This document shows, piece by piece, positions 41,892 to 50,471 of a DNA stretch of 56,390 nucleotides (positions within the stretch are counted from its first letter, which is position 1; the number at the start of each line of letters is the position of its first letter). Position numbers and translations under genes: made by a program. The stretch is from an uncultured Flavonifractor sp. (GTDB taxonomy: Bacteria; Bacillota; Clostridia; Oscillospirales; Oscillospiraceae), in NCBI GenBank assembly GCA_947649225.1, contig CANSQX010000002.1, positions 1-56,390 on the forward strand, written 5' to 3'. The notes below the pieces were generated by a model, which saw only the letters and a program-made list of their open reading frames with translations, searched no databases and was not told the origin of the DNA.

Positions 41892-41909
41892 AGGTAAATT
41901 TAATTACCT
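41892..41909 (-). promoter_or_regulatory. Palindromic operator candidate for the P-type ATPase
   Basis: AGGTAA-N6-TTACCT lies just downstream of the expected transcription start. The position suits a repressor. The motif somewhat recalls metal-regulator boxes, but no regulator can be named. Confidence 0.55.
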
Positions 41910-41918
41910 CTCAGTTAA

Positions 41919-41947
41919 ATTATACTATCTCTCCGTCGTGCTGTCAA
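41919..41947 (-). promoter_or_regulatory. Promoter of the P-type ATPase
   Basis: TTGACA, 17-bp spacer and TATAAT: a perfect sigma-A consensus. Such a strong promoter before a transporter gene suggests that repression sets its expression. Confidence 0.93.
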
Positions 41948-41956
41948 GCCCTGCGC

Positions 41957-41986
41957 AAAATACGCCCCCGGTCTGCCGGGGGCGTA
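41957..41986 (-). terminator. Terminator of sigG
   Basis: An 11-bp stem TACGCCCCCGG/CCGGGGGCGTA is followed by TTTT on the minus strand. Confidence 0.87.
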
Positions 41987-41992
41987 TGGCGG

Positions 41993-42763
41993 TCAGATAT
42001 TCTTTTTGATCTGGTTGATGGCGTTCTTCTCCAGGCGGGAGACCTGGGCCTGGGAGATCCCCACCTCGGCAGAGACCTCCATCTGGGTCTTGCCCTCGAA
42101 AAACCGCAGGTTGAGGATGTGCTTCTCCCGGTCGGTGAGGCGGGCGATGGCCTCCCGCAGGGCGATGTGCTCCAGCCAGCTCTCATCGGTGTTTTTGGCG
42201 TCCTTTACCTGGTCCATGACGCAGATGGTGTCCCCGCCGTCGGAATACACCGGCTCGTAGAGGGAGACCGGGTCGGTGATGGCGTCCAAGGCGAAGACCA
42301 CGTCCTCCCGCTTGATCTCCAGCTGCCGGGCGATCTCCTCCACCGAGGGCTCCCGCTGGTGCTCGGCCATATAGCGCTCCTTGGCCTGGAGAACCTTATA
42401 GGCGGTATCCCGCATGGAGCGGGAGACCCGCAGGGCGCTGTTGTCCCGCAGGTAGCGGCGGATCTCCCCGATGATCATGGGCACGCCGTAGGTGGAGAAG
42501 CGGACGTCCATGTCGATATTAAAGTTGTCAATGGCCTTGATGAGGCCGATACACCCCACCTGGAAGAGGTCGTCCACATTCTCCCCCCGGTTGGTAAACT
42601 TCTGGATGACCGAGAGCACCAGGCGCAGATTGCCCGCAATCAGCTTCTCCCGGGCCTCCATATCCCCCTGTTTGGTGCGGCGGAGCAGGTCCATGGTCTC
42701 CTCGTTTTTCAGCACCTTGAGCTTGGCGGTGTTGACCCCGCAAATCTCTACCTTGCCCTGCAA
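41993..42763 (-). CDS. sigG: RNA polymerase sporulation sigma factor SigG
   Basis: Late forespore sigma factor, 256 aa. The N-terminus QGKVEICGVNTAKLKVLKNE is the SigG signature. Region 2 has NLRLVLSVIQKFTNRGENVDDLFQVGCIGLIKAIDNFN and region 4 has LNLRFFEGKTQMEVSAEVGISQAQVSRLEKNA. The start is TTG with GGGAGGG 7 nt upstream; the open frame continues upstream but not as SigG. The ribosome-binding site lies within a long leader hairpin. The usual spoIIGA-sigE genes are not in this window. It shows that the organism sporulates or descends from sporulators. Confidence 0.96.
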   Translation of the reverse strand: MQGKVEICGVNTAKLKVLKNEETMDLLRRTKQGDMEAREKLIAGNLRLVLSVIQKFTNRGENVDDLFQVGCIGLIKAIDNFNIDMDVRFSTYGVPMIIGEIRRYLRDNSALRVSRSMRDTAYKVLQAKERYMAEHQREPSVEEIARQLEIKREDVVFALDAITDPVSLYEPVYSDGGDTICVMDQVKDAKNTDESWLEHIALREAIARLTDREKHILNLRFFEGKTQMEVSAEVGISQAQVSRLEKNAINQIKKNI

Positions 42764-42770
42764 AAAGCAG

Positions 42771-42817
42771 CCCTCCCGCCTGTGAAATACTGTGAACAGT
42801 ATCTCCGGGCGGGAGGG
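42771..42817 (-). promoter_or_regulatory. sigG leader hairpin that includes the ribosome-binding site
   Basis: In the mRNA, CCCTCCCGCC pairs with GGCGGGAGGG, whose GGGAGGG is the sigG ribosome-binding site. A second inner stem ATACTGT/ACAGTAT (42787-42802) lies inside the loop. Folding would hide the site. Upstream, GTATG near 42826 could be a sigma-F/G-type -35, but its -10 match is poor. Confidence 0.7.
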
Positions 42818-42888
42818 TTTCATACGGCGCAGGGGGCCGCTATATTTTTTATCGCAAGACGGTTTTCGATGGATTTTCCCCGCAGAGG

Positions 42889-43845
42889 CTACATCAGCCC
42901 CAGGGTTTTCAGCAGGTAGAGCCAGGCGGTGAGGGTGAAGGCGCTGAGCAGGGTGGTGAGCATGACCACGCTGGCGCTGAGGGTCCCCTCGTGGCCCATA
43001 TTGCGGGCCATCACATAGCCGCTGACCGTGGTGGGGCTGGCCAGCATGGCCAGGGCGGAGACCAGCTTGGCGTCCCGAAAGCCCAGGGCCACGGCCACGG
43101 GGAGAAAGAGCGCGGCGAAGCCAGCCAGCTTCAGCCCGGTGGCCGCCAGGGAGGGCCGCCACCGGCCCAGGGCCTGCTTCAGATCAAAGGAAGCTCCCAG
43201 TGCCATGAGCCCCAGCGGCGTGGCGGTGGCCGAGATACTGCCCACGGTCTTTTGCAGAATGGCGGGCTGGGGGATCCGGAGCAGGGACCAGACCAGGCCG
43301 ATGATAATGCCCAGAATGATGGGGTTGGTGACGATGCCCTTCAGGGCCTTTTTCAGGGCGGCCTGGTCCAGCCCGCCCTGGCCGGGGCTGGTGAAGGTGA
43401 GGGCGGCCACGGCGGCCACGTTATACAGGGGCACCGCCCCGATGATCACCAGGGAGGCCGCCCCGGAGCTGCCGTACAGGTTCTCCAGAAAAGCCACTCC
43501 CAGCAGGGCCACGCTGCTACGGTAGCCCGCCTGGATAAACTCCCCCCGCAGGGGGCGCTCCCGGAGCAGCAGGCCGGCTGCGGCGGTGATCAGAATGGAG
43601 CACACGGTGGCCAGGAAGCAGAAGAGCACAAAGGTCCCGTCCCACACGGCGAAGAAGTCGGACCCGGCCAGATCCTTGAAGAGCATCACCGGCAGGCCCA
43701 CCTTGAAGACGAAGGCGTTGAGCTTTCCCGCCAGCTTTTCGTCAAAAAAACCGATCCGGCGGAAGAACACCCCCAGCAGCATCATCAGAAACACCGGGAC
43801 GGTGGCGTTGAGGCAGTATATAAGATTGGAAACGACCTGTTCCAT
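42889..43845 (-). CDS. AEC family transporter
   Basis: A 318-aa auxin-efflux-carrier-type membrane protein with about ten hydrophobic segments. It has the typical N-terminus PVFLMMLLGVFFRRIGFFDE and a second-half repeat (IVTNPIILGIIIGLVW). Bacterial members move malate, other organic acids or amino acids; the substrate here is unknown. It lies 21 nt downstream of the dCMP deaminase gene on the same strand. Confidence 0.9.
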   Translation of the reverse strand: MEQVVSNLIYCLNATVPVFLMMLLGVFFRRIGFFDEKLAGKLNAFVFKVGLPVMLFKDLAGSDFFAVWDGTFVLFCFLATVCSILITAAAGLLLRERPLRGEFIQAGYRSSVALLGVAFLENLYGSSGAASLVIIGAVPLYNVAAVAALTFTSPGQGGLDQAALKKALKGIVTNPIILGIIIGLVWSLLRIPQPAILQKTVGSISATATPLGLMALGASFDLKQALGRWRPSLAATGLKLAGFAALFLPVAVALGFRDAKLVSALAMLASPTTVSGYVMARNMGHEGTLSASVVMLTTLLSAFTLTAWLYLLKTLGLM

Positions 43846-43866
43846 CCCCCAAACCCCCTATTGTTC

Positions 43867-44346
43867 TCAGCGCTCCGGCAGGGAGTCGTCGCCGTCGATC
43901 CAGTCCTGGACCGCCACCACCCGGTAGCGGTCCCTGGTGTCCCGGATCACCACCCGCTCGATGCCCGCGTTGATGATCTGCCTGCGGCACATGGAGCAGG
44001 AGGTGGAGTTAGGGATCAGGCTCCCGTCCGCCGGGTTCACGCAGGCCATATAGAGGGTGGCCCCCAGGGACTCGCTGCGGGCGGCCGAGATGATGCAGTT
44101 GGCCTCCGCATGGACCGAGCGGCACAGCTCGTACCGCTCCCCCGAGGGGATGTTCAGAGCCTCCCGGGTGCAGTAGTTCAGATCGGCGCAGTTCTTGCGC
44201 CCCCGGGGTGCGCCGTTATAGCCGGTGGCGATGATCTCGTCGTTGCGGACCAGAATGGCCCCGTAGCACCGGCGCAGGCAGGTGGAGCGCTCGGCCACGG
44301 TCTGTGCGATATCCAAATAGTAATTTTCTTTATCAATACGTCCCAT
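43867..44346 (-). CDS. dCMP deaminase (ComEB-like)
   Basis: A 159-aa zinc cytidine-deaminase-fold enzyme, making dUMP for thymidylate synthesis. The zinc site is HAEANCI plus SCSMCRRQI; the Cys pair lacks the usual preceding Pro. GYNGAPRGRKNC is the dCMP-deaminase nucleotide segment. The ATG has GGAGG 7 nt upstream; an upstream extension of 26 codons is rejected. Confidence 0.9.
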   Translation of the reverse strand: MGRIDKENYYLDIAQTVAERSTCLRRCYGAILVRNDEIIATGYNGAPRGRKNCADLNYCTREALNIPSGERYELCRSVHAEANCIISAARSESLGATLYMACVNPADGSLIPNSTSCSMCRRQIINAGIERVVIRDTRDRYRVVAVQDWIDGDDSLPER

Positions 44347-44456
44347 TGAAATTCCTCCGTCCGCGCCCTGACCCTGTTTGGGGCCAGTAGGTTCCAGTAT
44401 AGCGGGTTTTGTCCGCCGCTGCAAGCACTATTCACATATTGTTTACGTTTGGTTTC

Positions 44457-44485
44457 TTGACGGACGGCCCGGAACGAGCTATCAT
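44457..44485 (+). promoter_or_regulatory. Promoter for the zinc-ribbon membrane protein gene
   Basis: TTGACG, 17-bp spacer and TATCAT, about 80 bp upstream of the start. Confidence 0.7.
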
Positions 44486-44563
44486 AAACTAACGTTAAGA
44501 ATTTATTAAGGTTTTCCCCGGTCCCGCCGGGGCGGCCTCTGTCAAAGGAGCGGACGCACCTCT

Positions 44564-44953
44564 ATGAATTGGCTGAGAAGGATGATGTACGGCCGGTATG
44601 GCTACGATCAGCTCTCCCTTTTCCTGTTCCTGGCCTACTTTGTACTGTGGGTTCTGTCTCTGTTCCGTCCGCTGTGGTTTCTGTACTGGGTGGGGGCGGC
44701 CCTGCTGCTGTGGAGCGTCTACCGGGTCCTCTCCCGCCGCATCGACCGCCGCCGGGCGGAGAACGCCCGGTTCATGTCCCTGGCGGGCCCGGTGATCCGC
44801 TGGTTCAAAATGCGCCGGACCATCCGCCGGGACCGGGAGCACTGCTATTTCAAGTGCCCCAACTGCGGGCAGTACCTGCGGGTGCCCCGGGGCAAGGGCC
44901 GGATTACCGTCAACTGCCGCAGCTGCGGCATCAGCTTCGAGGAGAAGAGCTGA
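44564..44953 (+). CDS. Small membrane protein with C-terminal zinc ribbon
   Basis: A 129-aa protein of unknown function. Two TM helices (about residues 17-34 and 37-54) are followed by a very basic stretch (RRIDRRRAE ... RRTIRRDRE). The C-terminal zinc ribbon reads FKCPNCGQYLRVP and VNCRSCGISF (two C-x2-C). The ribosome-binding site AAAGGAG is 13 nt from the ATG, longer than usual. The basic segment and ribbon suggest nucleic-acid or ribosome binding at the membrane, which is inference. Confidence 0.85.
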   Translation: MNWLRRMMYGRYGYDQLSLFLFLAYFVLWVLSLFRPLWFLYWVGAALLLWSVYRVLSRRIDRRRAENARFMSLAGPVIRWFKMRRTIRRDREHCYFKCPNCGQYLRVPRGKGRITVNCRSCGISFEEKS

Positions 44954-45037
44954 GCATAAGCAGACTGGAGGCCCGCGTCCGGCATGGCGCGGGTTTCTTT
45001 GTGGGGACAACCGCGCCCCATATGGGATGGTGTGATT

Positions 45038-45541
45038 ATGCTGGATTGTGAGAAAGCATTATTAGAAGAGTTCAAGCGGGTAGACGCCATCTGCCGCGAT
45101 ATGTTTTCCTGTGAGCGCGGCGTCAGCAGCTATCTCGCACAAATGGAGCAGACGCCGCTCAGTCGGCGTTCCTCTGGACCGCGCTGGGAGAGCGATTACC
45201 GTATGTTGAAGCATATCCGTTGGCTGCGGAACCGAATTGTCCATGACACCTCTGCAACGGAGTGTAGCGTAAGCGATGTGGAATGGCTGAGAGATTTTCA
45301 CAGCCGTATTTTAAAGCAGCAGGACCCCCTTGCCGCGGCACAGAGGCTGGAGCGGCAGCGTCCGCCGGCCGCTCCACGGACCGCAGGAATGCCGCCCCGT
45401 GAGACGACCCGGCCAGCGCCGTCCGGCATCCCCCCAAAAAGCCGCCGCCCTGTCACATTGACCGCAGTGGCTGTCGCTATTATCGTCCTGCTTCTGACTG
45501 TCGCCGCAACTGTTCTGGCCTGTTCCAGGCTGCTTTCCTGA
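45038..45541 (+). CDS. Tail-anchored protein with a HEPN-like helical domain
   Basis: The 167-aa protein is not recognised with certainty. Residues about 1-95 are helical and contain HIRWLRNRIVHDT, an R-N-x3-H (R-x4-H) motif like that of HEPN and related RNases. A Pro/Arg-rich linker (about 100-135) follows, then one C-terminal TM helix (about 137-162). I choose the internal ATG (MLDCEKALLEEF) because the upstream extension is not protein-like; its ribosome-binding site is weak. RNA cleavage is possible but unproven; related motifs also occur in proteins with no known nuclease activity. Confidence 0.7.
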   Translation: MLDCEKALLEEFKRVDAICRDMFSCERGVSSYLAQMEQTPLSRRSSGPRWESDYRMLKHIRWLRNRIVHDTSATECSVSDVEWLRDFHSRILKQQDPLAAAQRLERQRPPAAPRTAGMPPRETTRPAPSGIPPKSRRPVTLTAVAVAIIVLLLTVAATVLACSRLLS

Positions 45542-45618
45542 CAATTGCATCAATAAGCCGTTTAGAGAACCGCAGCGTTCCCGCCCGCGCCATACCATAC
45601 AGGCGCGGGCGCTTTGTT

Positions 45619-46989
45619 TTACCGCTGGTCCAGCGGCACGAAGGTGCGCATGGGGGCCACCGCCTTGTAGGCGGGGCGGATGATGCGGTTGCTGGTCTGA
45701 TAGACCTCCTCGATGCGGTGGGCGCACCAGCCCACCATGCGGGCCACGGCGAAGAGGGGGGTGTACAGCTCCTCCGGGATGCCCATCATCTTGTAGACCA
45801 GGCCGGAGTACATGTCCACATTGGCGCAGACCACCTTGTCCTCCCCCTTGACCGAGAGCAGGACCTCCGGGGTCAGGCGCTCTACCGCCTCGAAGAGCTC
45901 GAACTCCTCCAGCATCCCCTTCTGGGCGGCCAGCTTCTTGGCAAACCGCTTGAGAATCACCGCCCGGGGGTCGGAGAGGGTGTAGATGGCGTGGCCCATG
46001 CCGTAGATGAGGCCGGAGCGGTCCCCCGCCTCCTTCTTCAGCAGCTTGGCCAGGTAGTCCCGGATCGCCCCGTCGTCCCGCCAGTCCTTCACGTTCTCCT
46101 CGATAAAGCCAAACATCTCCATGACCTTTTTATTGGCGCCGCCGTGGCGGGGGCCCTTCAGGGAGCCCACGGCGGCGGAGATGGCCGCGTAGATATCGGT
46201 GCCCGAGGAGGAGAGCACCCGGCAGGCGAAGGCCGAGTTGTTGCCGCCGCCGTGCTCCGCGTGGAGCACCAGGCACAGGTCCAGCAGGCGGGCCTCCTCG
46301 GGGGTGAACTGGTTGTCGTGGCGCACCGAGTAGAGGAAATTCTCGGCCACGCTCAGCCCCTCCTGGGGCCGGTGGAGGTAGAGGGACTCGTTGTCGTAGT
46401 AGTGGCGCTTCACGGCAAAGGCGTGGGCCACAATCACGGGCACCCGGGCGATGAGCTGGATGGCCTGGAGCAGCTCGGCGGCCAGGGAGTTGTCGTCGGG
46501 GGCGCCGTCGTAGGAGTAGAGGGCCAGCACCGCCCGGCCCAGCTTGTTCATCACGTCGGGGCTGGGGGCCTTGATGATCATGTCCTCGGTAAACATGTGG
46601 GGTAGAGTACGCAGGCGGGACAGGAGCCCCTGGAACATCTCCAGCTGGCTCCGGGTGGGCAGCGCGCCGAAGAGCAGCAGATAGGCGGTCTCCTCAAAGC
46701 CGAAACGCCCCTCGGCCATAAAGCCGCCGATGAGGTCCTCCACGTCAATGCCCCGGTAGATGAGCCGCCCGGGCGCGGGGACCCGCTCGCCGTCCTGCAC
46801 ATAGTAGCCCAGCACGTTGCCGATCCGGGTGACGCCCGCCATGACGCCGGTGCCGTCGGCATTGCGCAGGCCCCGCTTGACCTCCCATTTTTCATAGTAG
46901 GCCGGGTCGATGTAGTTATGCTTTTGAAACTCGCCGCATAGACTCTCTATAAAGTCCATGGTGGTATCCCGCTCCGCATTTTGCATCAT
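45619..46989 (-). CDS. Citrate synthase family protein
   Basis: Condenses acetyl-CoA (or propionyl-CoA) with oxaloacetate. The 456-aa protein is longer than the type II enzyme and resembles the citrate/2-methylcitrate synthases of anaerobes. Active-site segments are LVLHAEHGGGNNSAFACRVLSS, GPRHGGANKKVMEM and GMGHAIYTLSDPRA. AAAGGAG lies 6 nt before the first of two adjacent ATGs. It has its own promoter and is monocistronic. Specificity for acetyl- or propionyl-CoA cannot be told from the sequence, which matters because PrpF/AcnD-like genes lie elsewhere in the window. Confidence 0.92.
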   Translation of the reverse strand: MMQNAERDTTMDFIESLCGEFQKHNYIDPAYYEKWEVKRGLRNADGTGVMAGVTRIGNVLGYYVQDGERVPAPGRLIYRGIDVEDLIGGFMAEGRFGFEETAYLLLFGALPTRSQLEMFQGLLSRLRTLPHMFTEDMIIKAPSPDVMNKLGRAVLALYSYDGAPDDNSLAAELLQAIQLIARVPVIVAHAFAVKRHYYDNESLYLHRPQEGLSVAENFLYSVRHDNQFTPEEARLLDLCLVLHAEHGGGNNSAFACRVLSSSGTDIYAAISAAVGSLKGPRHGGANKKVMEMFGFIEENVKDWRDDGAIRDYLAKLLKKEAGDRSGLIYGMGHAIYTLSDPRAVILKRFAKKLAAQKGMLEEFELFEAVERLTPEVLLSVKGEDKVVCANVDMYSGLVYKMMGIPEELYTPLFAVARMVGWCAHRIEEVYQTSNRIIRPAYKAVAPMRTFVPLDQR

Positions 46990-47022
46990 GAAACGCTCCT
47001 TTGCCCAGAATCTGTGTGTCCT

Positions 47023-47051
47023 ATTGTATCCCATCCAGCCGGTCTGGTCAA
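47023..47051 (-). promoter_or_regulatory. Promoter of citrate synthase
   Basis: TTGACC, 17-bp spacer and TACAAT on the minus strand, each one mismatch from consensus. Confidence 0.8.
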
Positions 47052-47125
47052 TGGGGATACAATACAAATTCAGGCTTTTGGGCAGGGCTGCCTTTGTCGG
47101 TGCGGGAGACGCTTTTGCATTTTAA

Positions 47126-47150
47126 GGGCTGTTTTCCTGCAAAACAGCCC
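47126..47150. other. Perfect inverted repeat upstream of spoIID
   Basis: GGGCTGTTTT-CCTGC-AAAACAGCCC ends just before the spoIID ribosome-binding site. It may fold in the leader or be an operator. Confidence 0.5.
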
Positions 47151-47167
47151 AGAGGGAGGCGCAGGCG

Positions 47168-48199
47168 ATGAAACAGACGGCGGCGGCGGCCTGGGCCCTC
47201 CTGCTCCTGCTGTTCCTTCTCCCCCTGCTGCTGATCCGGGGGCCGGAGGGCGCGGAGCCGGAGGAGACCCCCATCCCCACGGGGACCCTGCCCCTGGATC
47301 GGACGGTAGTAACCACGCCCCCCGCCGGGGCGGACAGCGCCGTCTCCGTCCGGGTGGCGCTGGGGGACGGCGAGGTGCTCACCCTGCCGCTGGACAAGTA
47401 CCTGTGGCGGGTGGTGGCGGCCGAGATGCCGGCCTCCTTCGAGCCGGAGGCCCTGAAGGCCCAGGCGGCGGCGGCCCGGACCTATACCCTGTCCAAGATG
47501 GGCCGCCAGGTGGAGGCCCACCCGGAGGCCGACGTCTGCACCGATTTCTCCTGCTGTCAGGCCTACATCGACCCGGCGGCCGCCGCCGCCGGCTGGGGGG
47601 ACCGGGCGGCGGAGTACGAGGCCAAGATCGCCGCCGCCGTGGCGGCCACCGGCGGGAAGGTAATCCTCTATGAGGGGAGCCCCATTCAGGCGGTGTTCCA
47701 CTCCTCCTCGGCGGGCCGGACGGTGGATGCGGTGGAGGTGTGGGGCAATGCGGTGCCCTACCTGGCCGGGGTGGAGAGCCCGGAGGGGGAGGAGGTCCCC
47801 AACTGGCACTCTACGGCCCGCTTTCCGGCGGAGGAGTTCAAGGCCCTCTTTCTGGCGGAGTACCCCCAGGCCGCGCTGGAGGGGGAGCCCGCCGGGTGGT
47901 TCGCCGCACCGGCGTATAATTCGGCGGGGGGCGTGGCCTCTCTGGCGATCGGCGGGGTGGAGGTGTCGGGGGGCGCGCTGCGGTCCCTGCTGGGGCTCCG
48001 GTCGGCCCACTTCACCGTGGAGACGGGGCCGGACAGCGTGGCGTTTTCCGTCACCGGCTACGGGCACAGCGTGGGCATGAGCCAGTATGGGGCCAACGCC
48101 TTGGCCCGCCAGGGAAAGAGCTGGGAGGAGATCCTCTGCTGGTACTATACCGGCGTCACCATCGGCCCGATGGAGATCCCGCAGGCGGCGGGGCACTGA
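47168..48199 (+). CDS. spoIID: Stage II sporulation protein D (SpoIID)
   Basis: Lytic transglycosylase of the DMP engulfment machinery. The 343-aa protein has an N-terminal TM segment (about 8-24) and the SpoIID domain with WRVVAAEMPASFEPEALKAQA (catalytic Glu). YNSAGGVASL and the C-terminal GYGHSVGMSQYGANALARQG follow. GGGAGGC precedes the ATG. The expected sigma-E promoter is not clear: a GATACAAT lies upstream but without a matching -35. Confidence 0.94.
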   Translation: MKQTAAAAWALLLLLFLLPLLLIRGPEGAEPEETPIPTGTLPLDRTVVTTPPAGADSAVSVRVALGDGEVLTLPLDKYLWRVVAAEMPASFEPEALKAQAAAARTYTLSKMGRQVEAHPEADVCTDFSCCQAYIDPAAAAAGWGDRAAEYEAKIAAAVAATGGKVILYEGSPIQAVFHSSSAGRTVDAVEVWGNAVPYLAGVESPEGEEVPNWHSTARFPAEEFKALFLAEYPQAALEGEPAGWFAAPAYNSAGGVASLAIGGVEVSGGALRSLLGLRSAHFTVETGPDSVAFSVTGYGHSVGMSQYGANALARQGKSWEEILCWYYTGVTIGPMEIPQAAGH

Positions 48200-48222
48200 G
48201 AGAGGCGCAGTTGATCAGGGCA

Positions 48223-48264
48223 AACGCGCCCGGGCAGCGGAGAGCTCCGCCGTCCGGGCGCGTT
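48223..48264. terminator. Bidirectional hairpin between spoIID and feoB
   Basis: A long imperfect stem, AACGCGCCCGG with CCGGGCGCGTT plus an inner GCGGAG/CTCCGC, lies between the convergent stop codons. Flanking T runs are short. Confidence 0.65.
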
Positions 48265-48271
48265 AATATAC

Positions 48272-50446
48272 CTACGCGAGGCCCGCCAGCCGGGCGAGGG
48301 TGGCCACCAGAAGGCAGGCCGCCATTCCCACGGCTGTGGGCAGGGCGAAGGCGGCCAGGGTCCATTTGAAGCTCCCGGTCTCCCGGCCCACGGTGAGGCA
48401 GGTGGTGGAGCAGGGCCAGTGGAGCAGGGAGAAGAGCATGGTGCACACCGCCGTCAGCCAGGTCCAGCCGTGCCCGGCCAGCAGCCGGTGCAGATCCTCC
48501 AGGCTGCTGAACTCGGTGAGAGTCCCGGTGGAGAGATAGGCCATGATGATGATGGGGAAGACAATCTCATTGGCCGGGAAGCCCAGCAAAAAGGCCATCA
48601 GAATCACCCCGTCCAGCCCCAGCAGCCGGGCAAAGGGGTCCAGAAAGCCGGTGCAGTGGTCCAGCAGGCTGAGACCGCCCACCTGCACATTGGCGAAGAT
48701 CCAGATGACCAGCCCCGCCGGGGCGGCCACCGCCGCGGCCCGCCCCAGCACAAAGAGGGTCCGGTCCAGCACCGAGCGGACCACCACCTGCCCCACCCGG
48801 GGCCGCCGGTAGGGGGGCAGCTCCAGGGTGAAGGCCGAGGGCGTCCCCTTCAGCGCCGTGGCCGACAGCAGGCGGGAGATCCAGAAGGTCAGGACCACCC
48901 CCAGCACAATCACGCCGGTCAGCAGCAGGGCGGAGAGCAGCGACCGCCCCGGCCCCCCCGCCGTCCCCACAAAAAACATGGTGATAATGGCGATAAGGGT
49001 GGGGAACCGCCCGTTGCAGGGCACAAAATTGTTGGTCAGGATGGCAATCATTCGCTCCCGGGGGGAGTCGATGATCCGGCAGCCCACCACCCCGGCGGCG
49101 TTGCATCCGAATCCCATACACATGGTGAGGGCCTGTTTGCCGCAGGCTCTGGCCTTTTGGAAGGCGTGGTCCAGGACGAAGGCCACCCGGGGCAGGTAGC
49201 CGAAGTCCTCCAGCAGGGTGAACAGGGGGAAGAAGATGGCCATGGGGGGCAGCATCACGGACACCACCCAGGCCAGCACCCGGTAGACCCCCAGCACCAG
49301 CGCACCGTGGAGCCAGTCCGGGGCGTTCAGATAAGTAAAGAGCCCGGTGAGCCGGTCCTGGACCCAGAAGAGGCCGGAGGCCAGCAGGTCCGAGGGTACG
49401 TTGGCCCCCGCAATGGTGAGCCAGAGCACCCCCGCCAGCAGCAGGAGCATCACCGGGATGCCGGTGGCCCGGCTGGTGAGGATCCGGTCCAGCCGCCGGT
49501 CCCGGCCGCCGCTGTCCGGGTTCCGGCGGGCCAGCACGGCCCCGGCGATTTCCTCCGCCTCCCCCACCAGCCGGGCGGCGACGGCGTCCCGCAGGGCCAG
49601 CCGGTCCACCCCCGCCCGCTCCAGGTCCATGCGGATGCGGAGCAGGGTCTCCTGCACCACGCCGTCGGTGCGGGGGTTCCAGTCCGAGGCGGCCGTCAGG
49701 GCGGCCAGGAGGGACGGGTCCTCGTCCAGGAGCCGGAGAGCCGCCCACCTGGCGGGGATCCGGTCCCCCAGCCGATCCGCCAGAATGGGGGCCAGCTGTG
49801 CGGCGGCCGCCTCCACCGGCGGCGGATAGGTCACGGCGCAGGGGACCGGGGCCGGGCCCTGAATCACCCCCTCCACCGCGTCCATCAGCGCCTCCAGACC
49901 CTCCCCCCGGCCCGCCGAGGTCCCCACCACCGGGACCCCCAGCAGGCGGGACAGGCCCTCCAGGTCCACCGAGAGCCCCCGCGCCGCCGCCTCATCCATC
50001 AGATTGACGCAGACCACGGTACGGGGCATCAGCTCCAGGGTCTGGAGAACCAAATTCAGGCTGCGCTCCAGACAGGCGGCGTCGCACACCACCACGGCGG
50101 CGTCGGCCCGCCGCCGCCCGCCGCCCTCCTCCGCCCCGCCGAAGCAGAGGAAATCCCGGGCGGCTTCCTCCTCCGCCGAGTGGGCCATCAGGGAGTAGGT
50201 CCCGGGCAGATCCACCAGCACGTAGCCCCGGCCCCGGTGGGTGCAGCGCCCCTGGGCGTTGGCGACTGTCTTGCCCGGCCAGTTACCTGTATGCTGACGC
50301 AGCCCGGTTAAGTAGTTAAAGATGGTGGATTTCCCCACGTTGGGGTTGCCGGCCAGGGCCACCACCCGCTGGTCCGGTCCGCTCCGCCGGAGCACCAGGG
50401 CGCCCTCCGCCGCCCCCGCGCCGGTCGAGGTGTGGGTCAGGCCCAT
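48272..50446 (-). CDS. feoB: Ferrous iron transporter FeoB
   Basis: GTPase-linked Fe2+ importer of 724 aa. The N-terminal G domain has ALAGNPNVGKSTIFNYLTG, the DLPGTYSL switch and VNLMDEA (G4). A helical GDI-like spacer follows, then the membrane part with two gate repeats (MCMGFGCNAAGVVGCRII and a C-terminal FPANEIVFPII). GAGGGGGG precedes the ATG. It follows feoA by 25 nt. Typical for an anaerobe. Confidence 0.96.
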   Translation of the reverse strand: MGLTHTSTGAGAAEGALVLRRSGPDQRVVALAGNPNVGKSTIFNYLTGLRQHTGNWPGKTVANAQGRCTHRGRGYVLVDLPGTYSLMAHSAEEEAARDFLCFGGAEEGGGRRRADAAVVVCDAACLERSLNLVLQTLELMPRTVVCVNLMDEAAARGLSVDLEGLSRLLGVPVVGTSAGRGEGLEALMDAVEGVIQGPAPVPCAVTYPPPVEAAAAQLAPILADRLGDRIPARWAALRLLDEDPSLLAALTAASDWNPRTDGVVQETLLRIRMDLERAGVDRLALRDAVAARLVGEAEEIAGAVLARRNPDSGGRDRRLDRILTSRATGIPVMLLLLAGVLWLTIAGANVPSDLLASGLFWVQDRLTGLFTYLNAPDWLHGALVLGVYRVLAWVVSVMLPPMAIFFPLFTLLEDFGYLPRVAFVLDHAFQKARACGKQALTMCMGFGCNAAGVVGCRIIDSPRERMIAILTNNFVPCNGRFPTLIAIITMFFVGTAGGPGRSLLSALLLTGVIVLGVVLTFWISRLLSATALKGTPSAFTLELPPYRRPRVGQVVVRSVLDRTLFVLGRAAAVAAPAGLVIWIFANVQVGGLSLLDHCTGFLDPFARLLGLDGVILMAFLLGFPANEIVFPIIIMAYLSTGTLTEFSSLEDLHRLLAGHGWTWLTAVCTMLFSLLHWPCSTTCLTVGRETGSFKWTLAAFALPTAVGMAACLLVATLARLAGLA

Positions 50447-50471
50447 GGTTCGCCCCCCTCAGTCCGGGGCC

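Noticed and set aside
47050..47070. Sigma-E promoter for spoIID
   Set aside because: GATACAAT resembles a sigma-E -10, but no matching -35 lies 14-15 bp upstream, so I do not list it.
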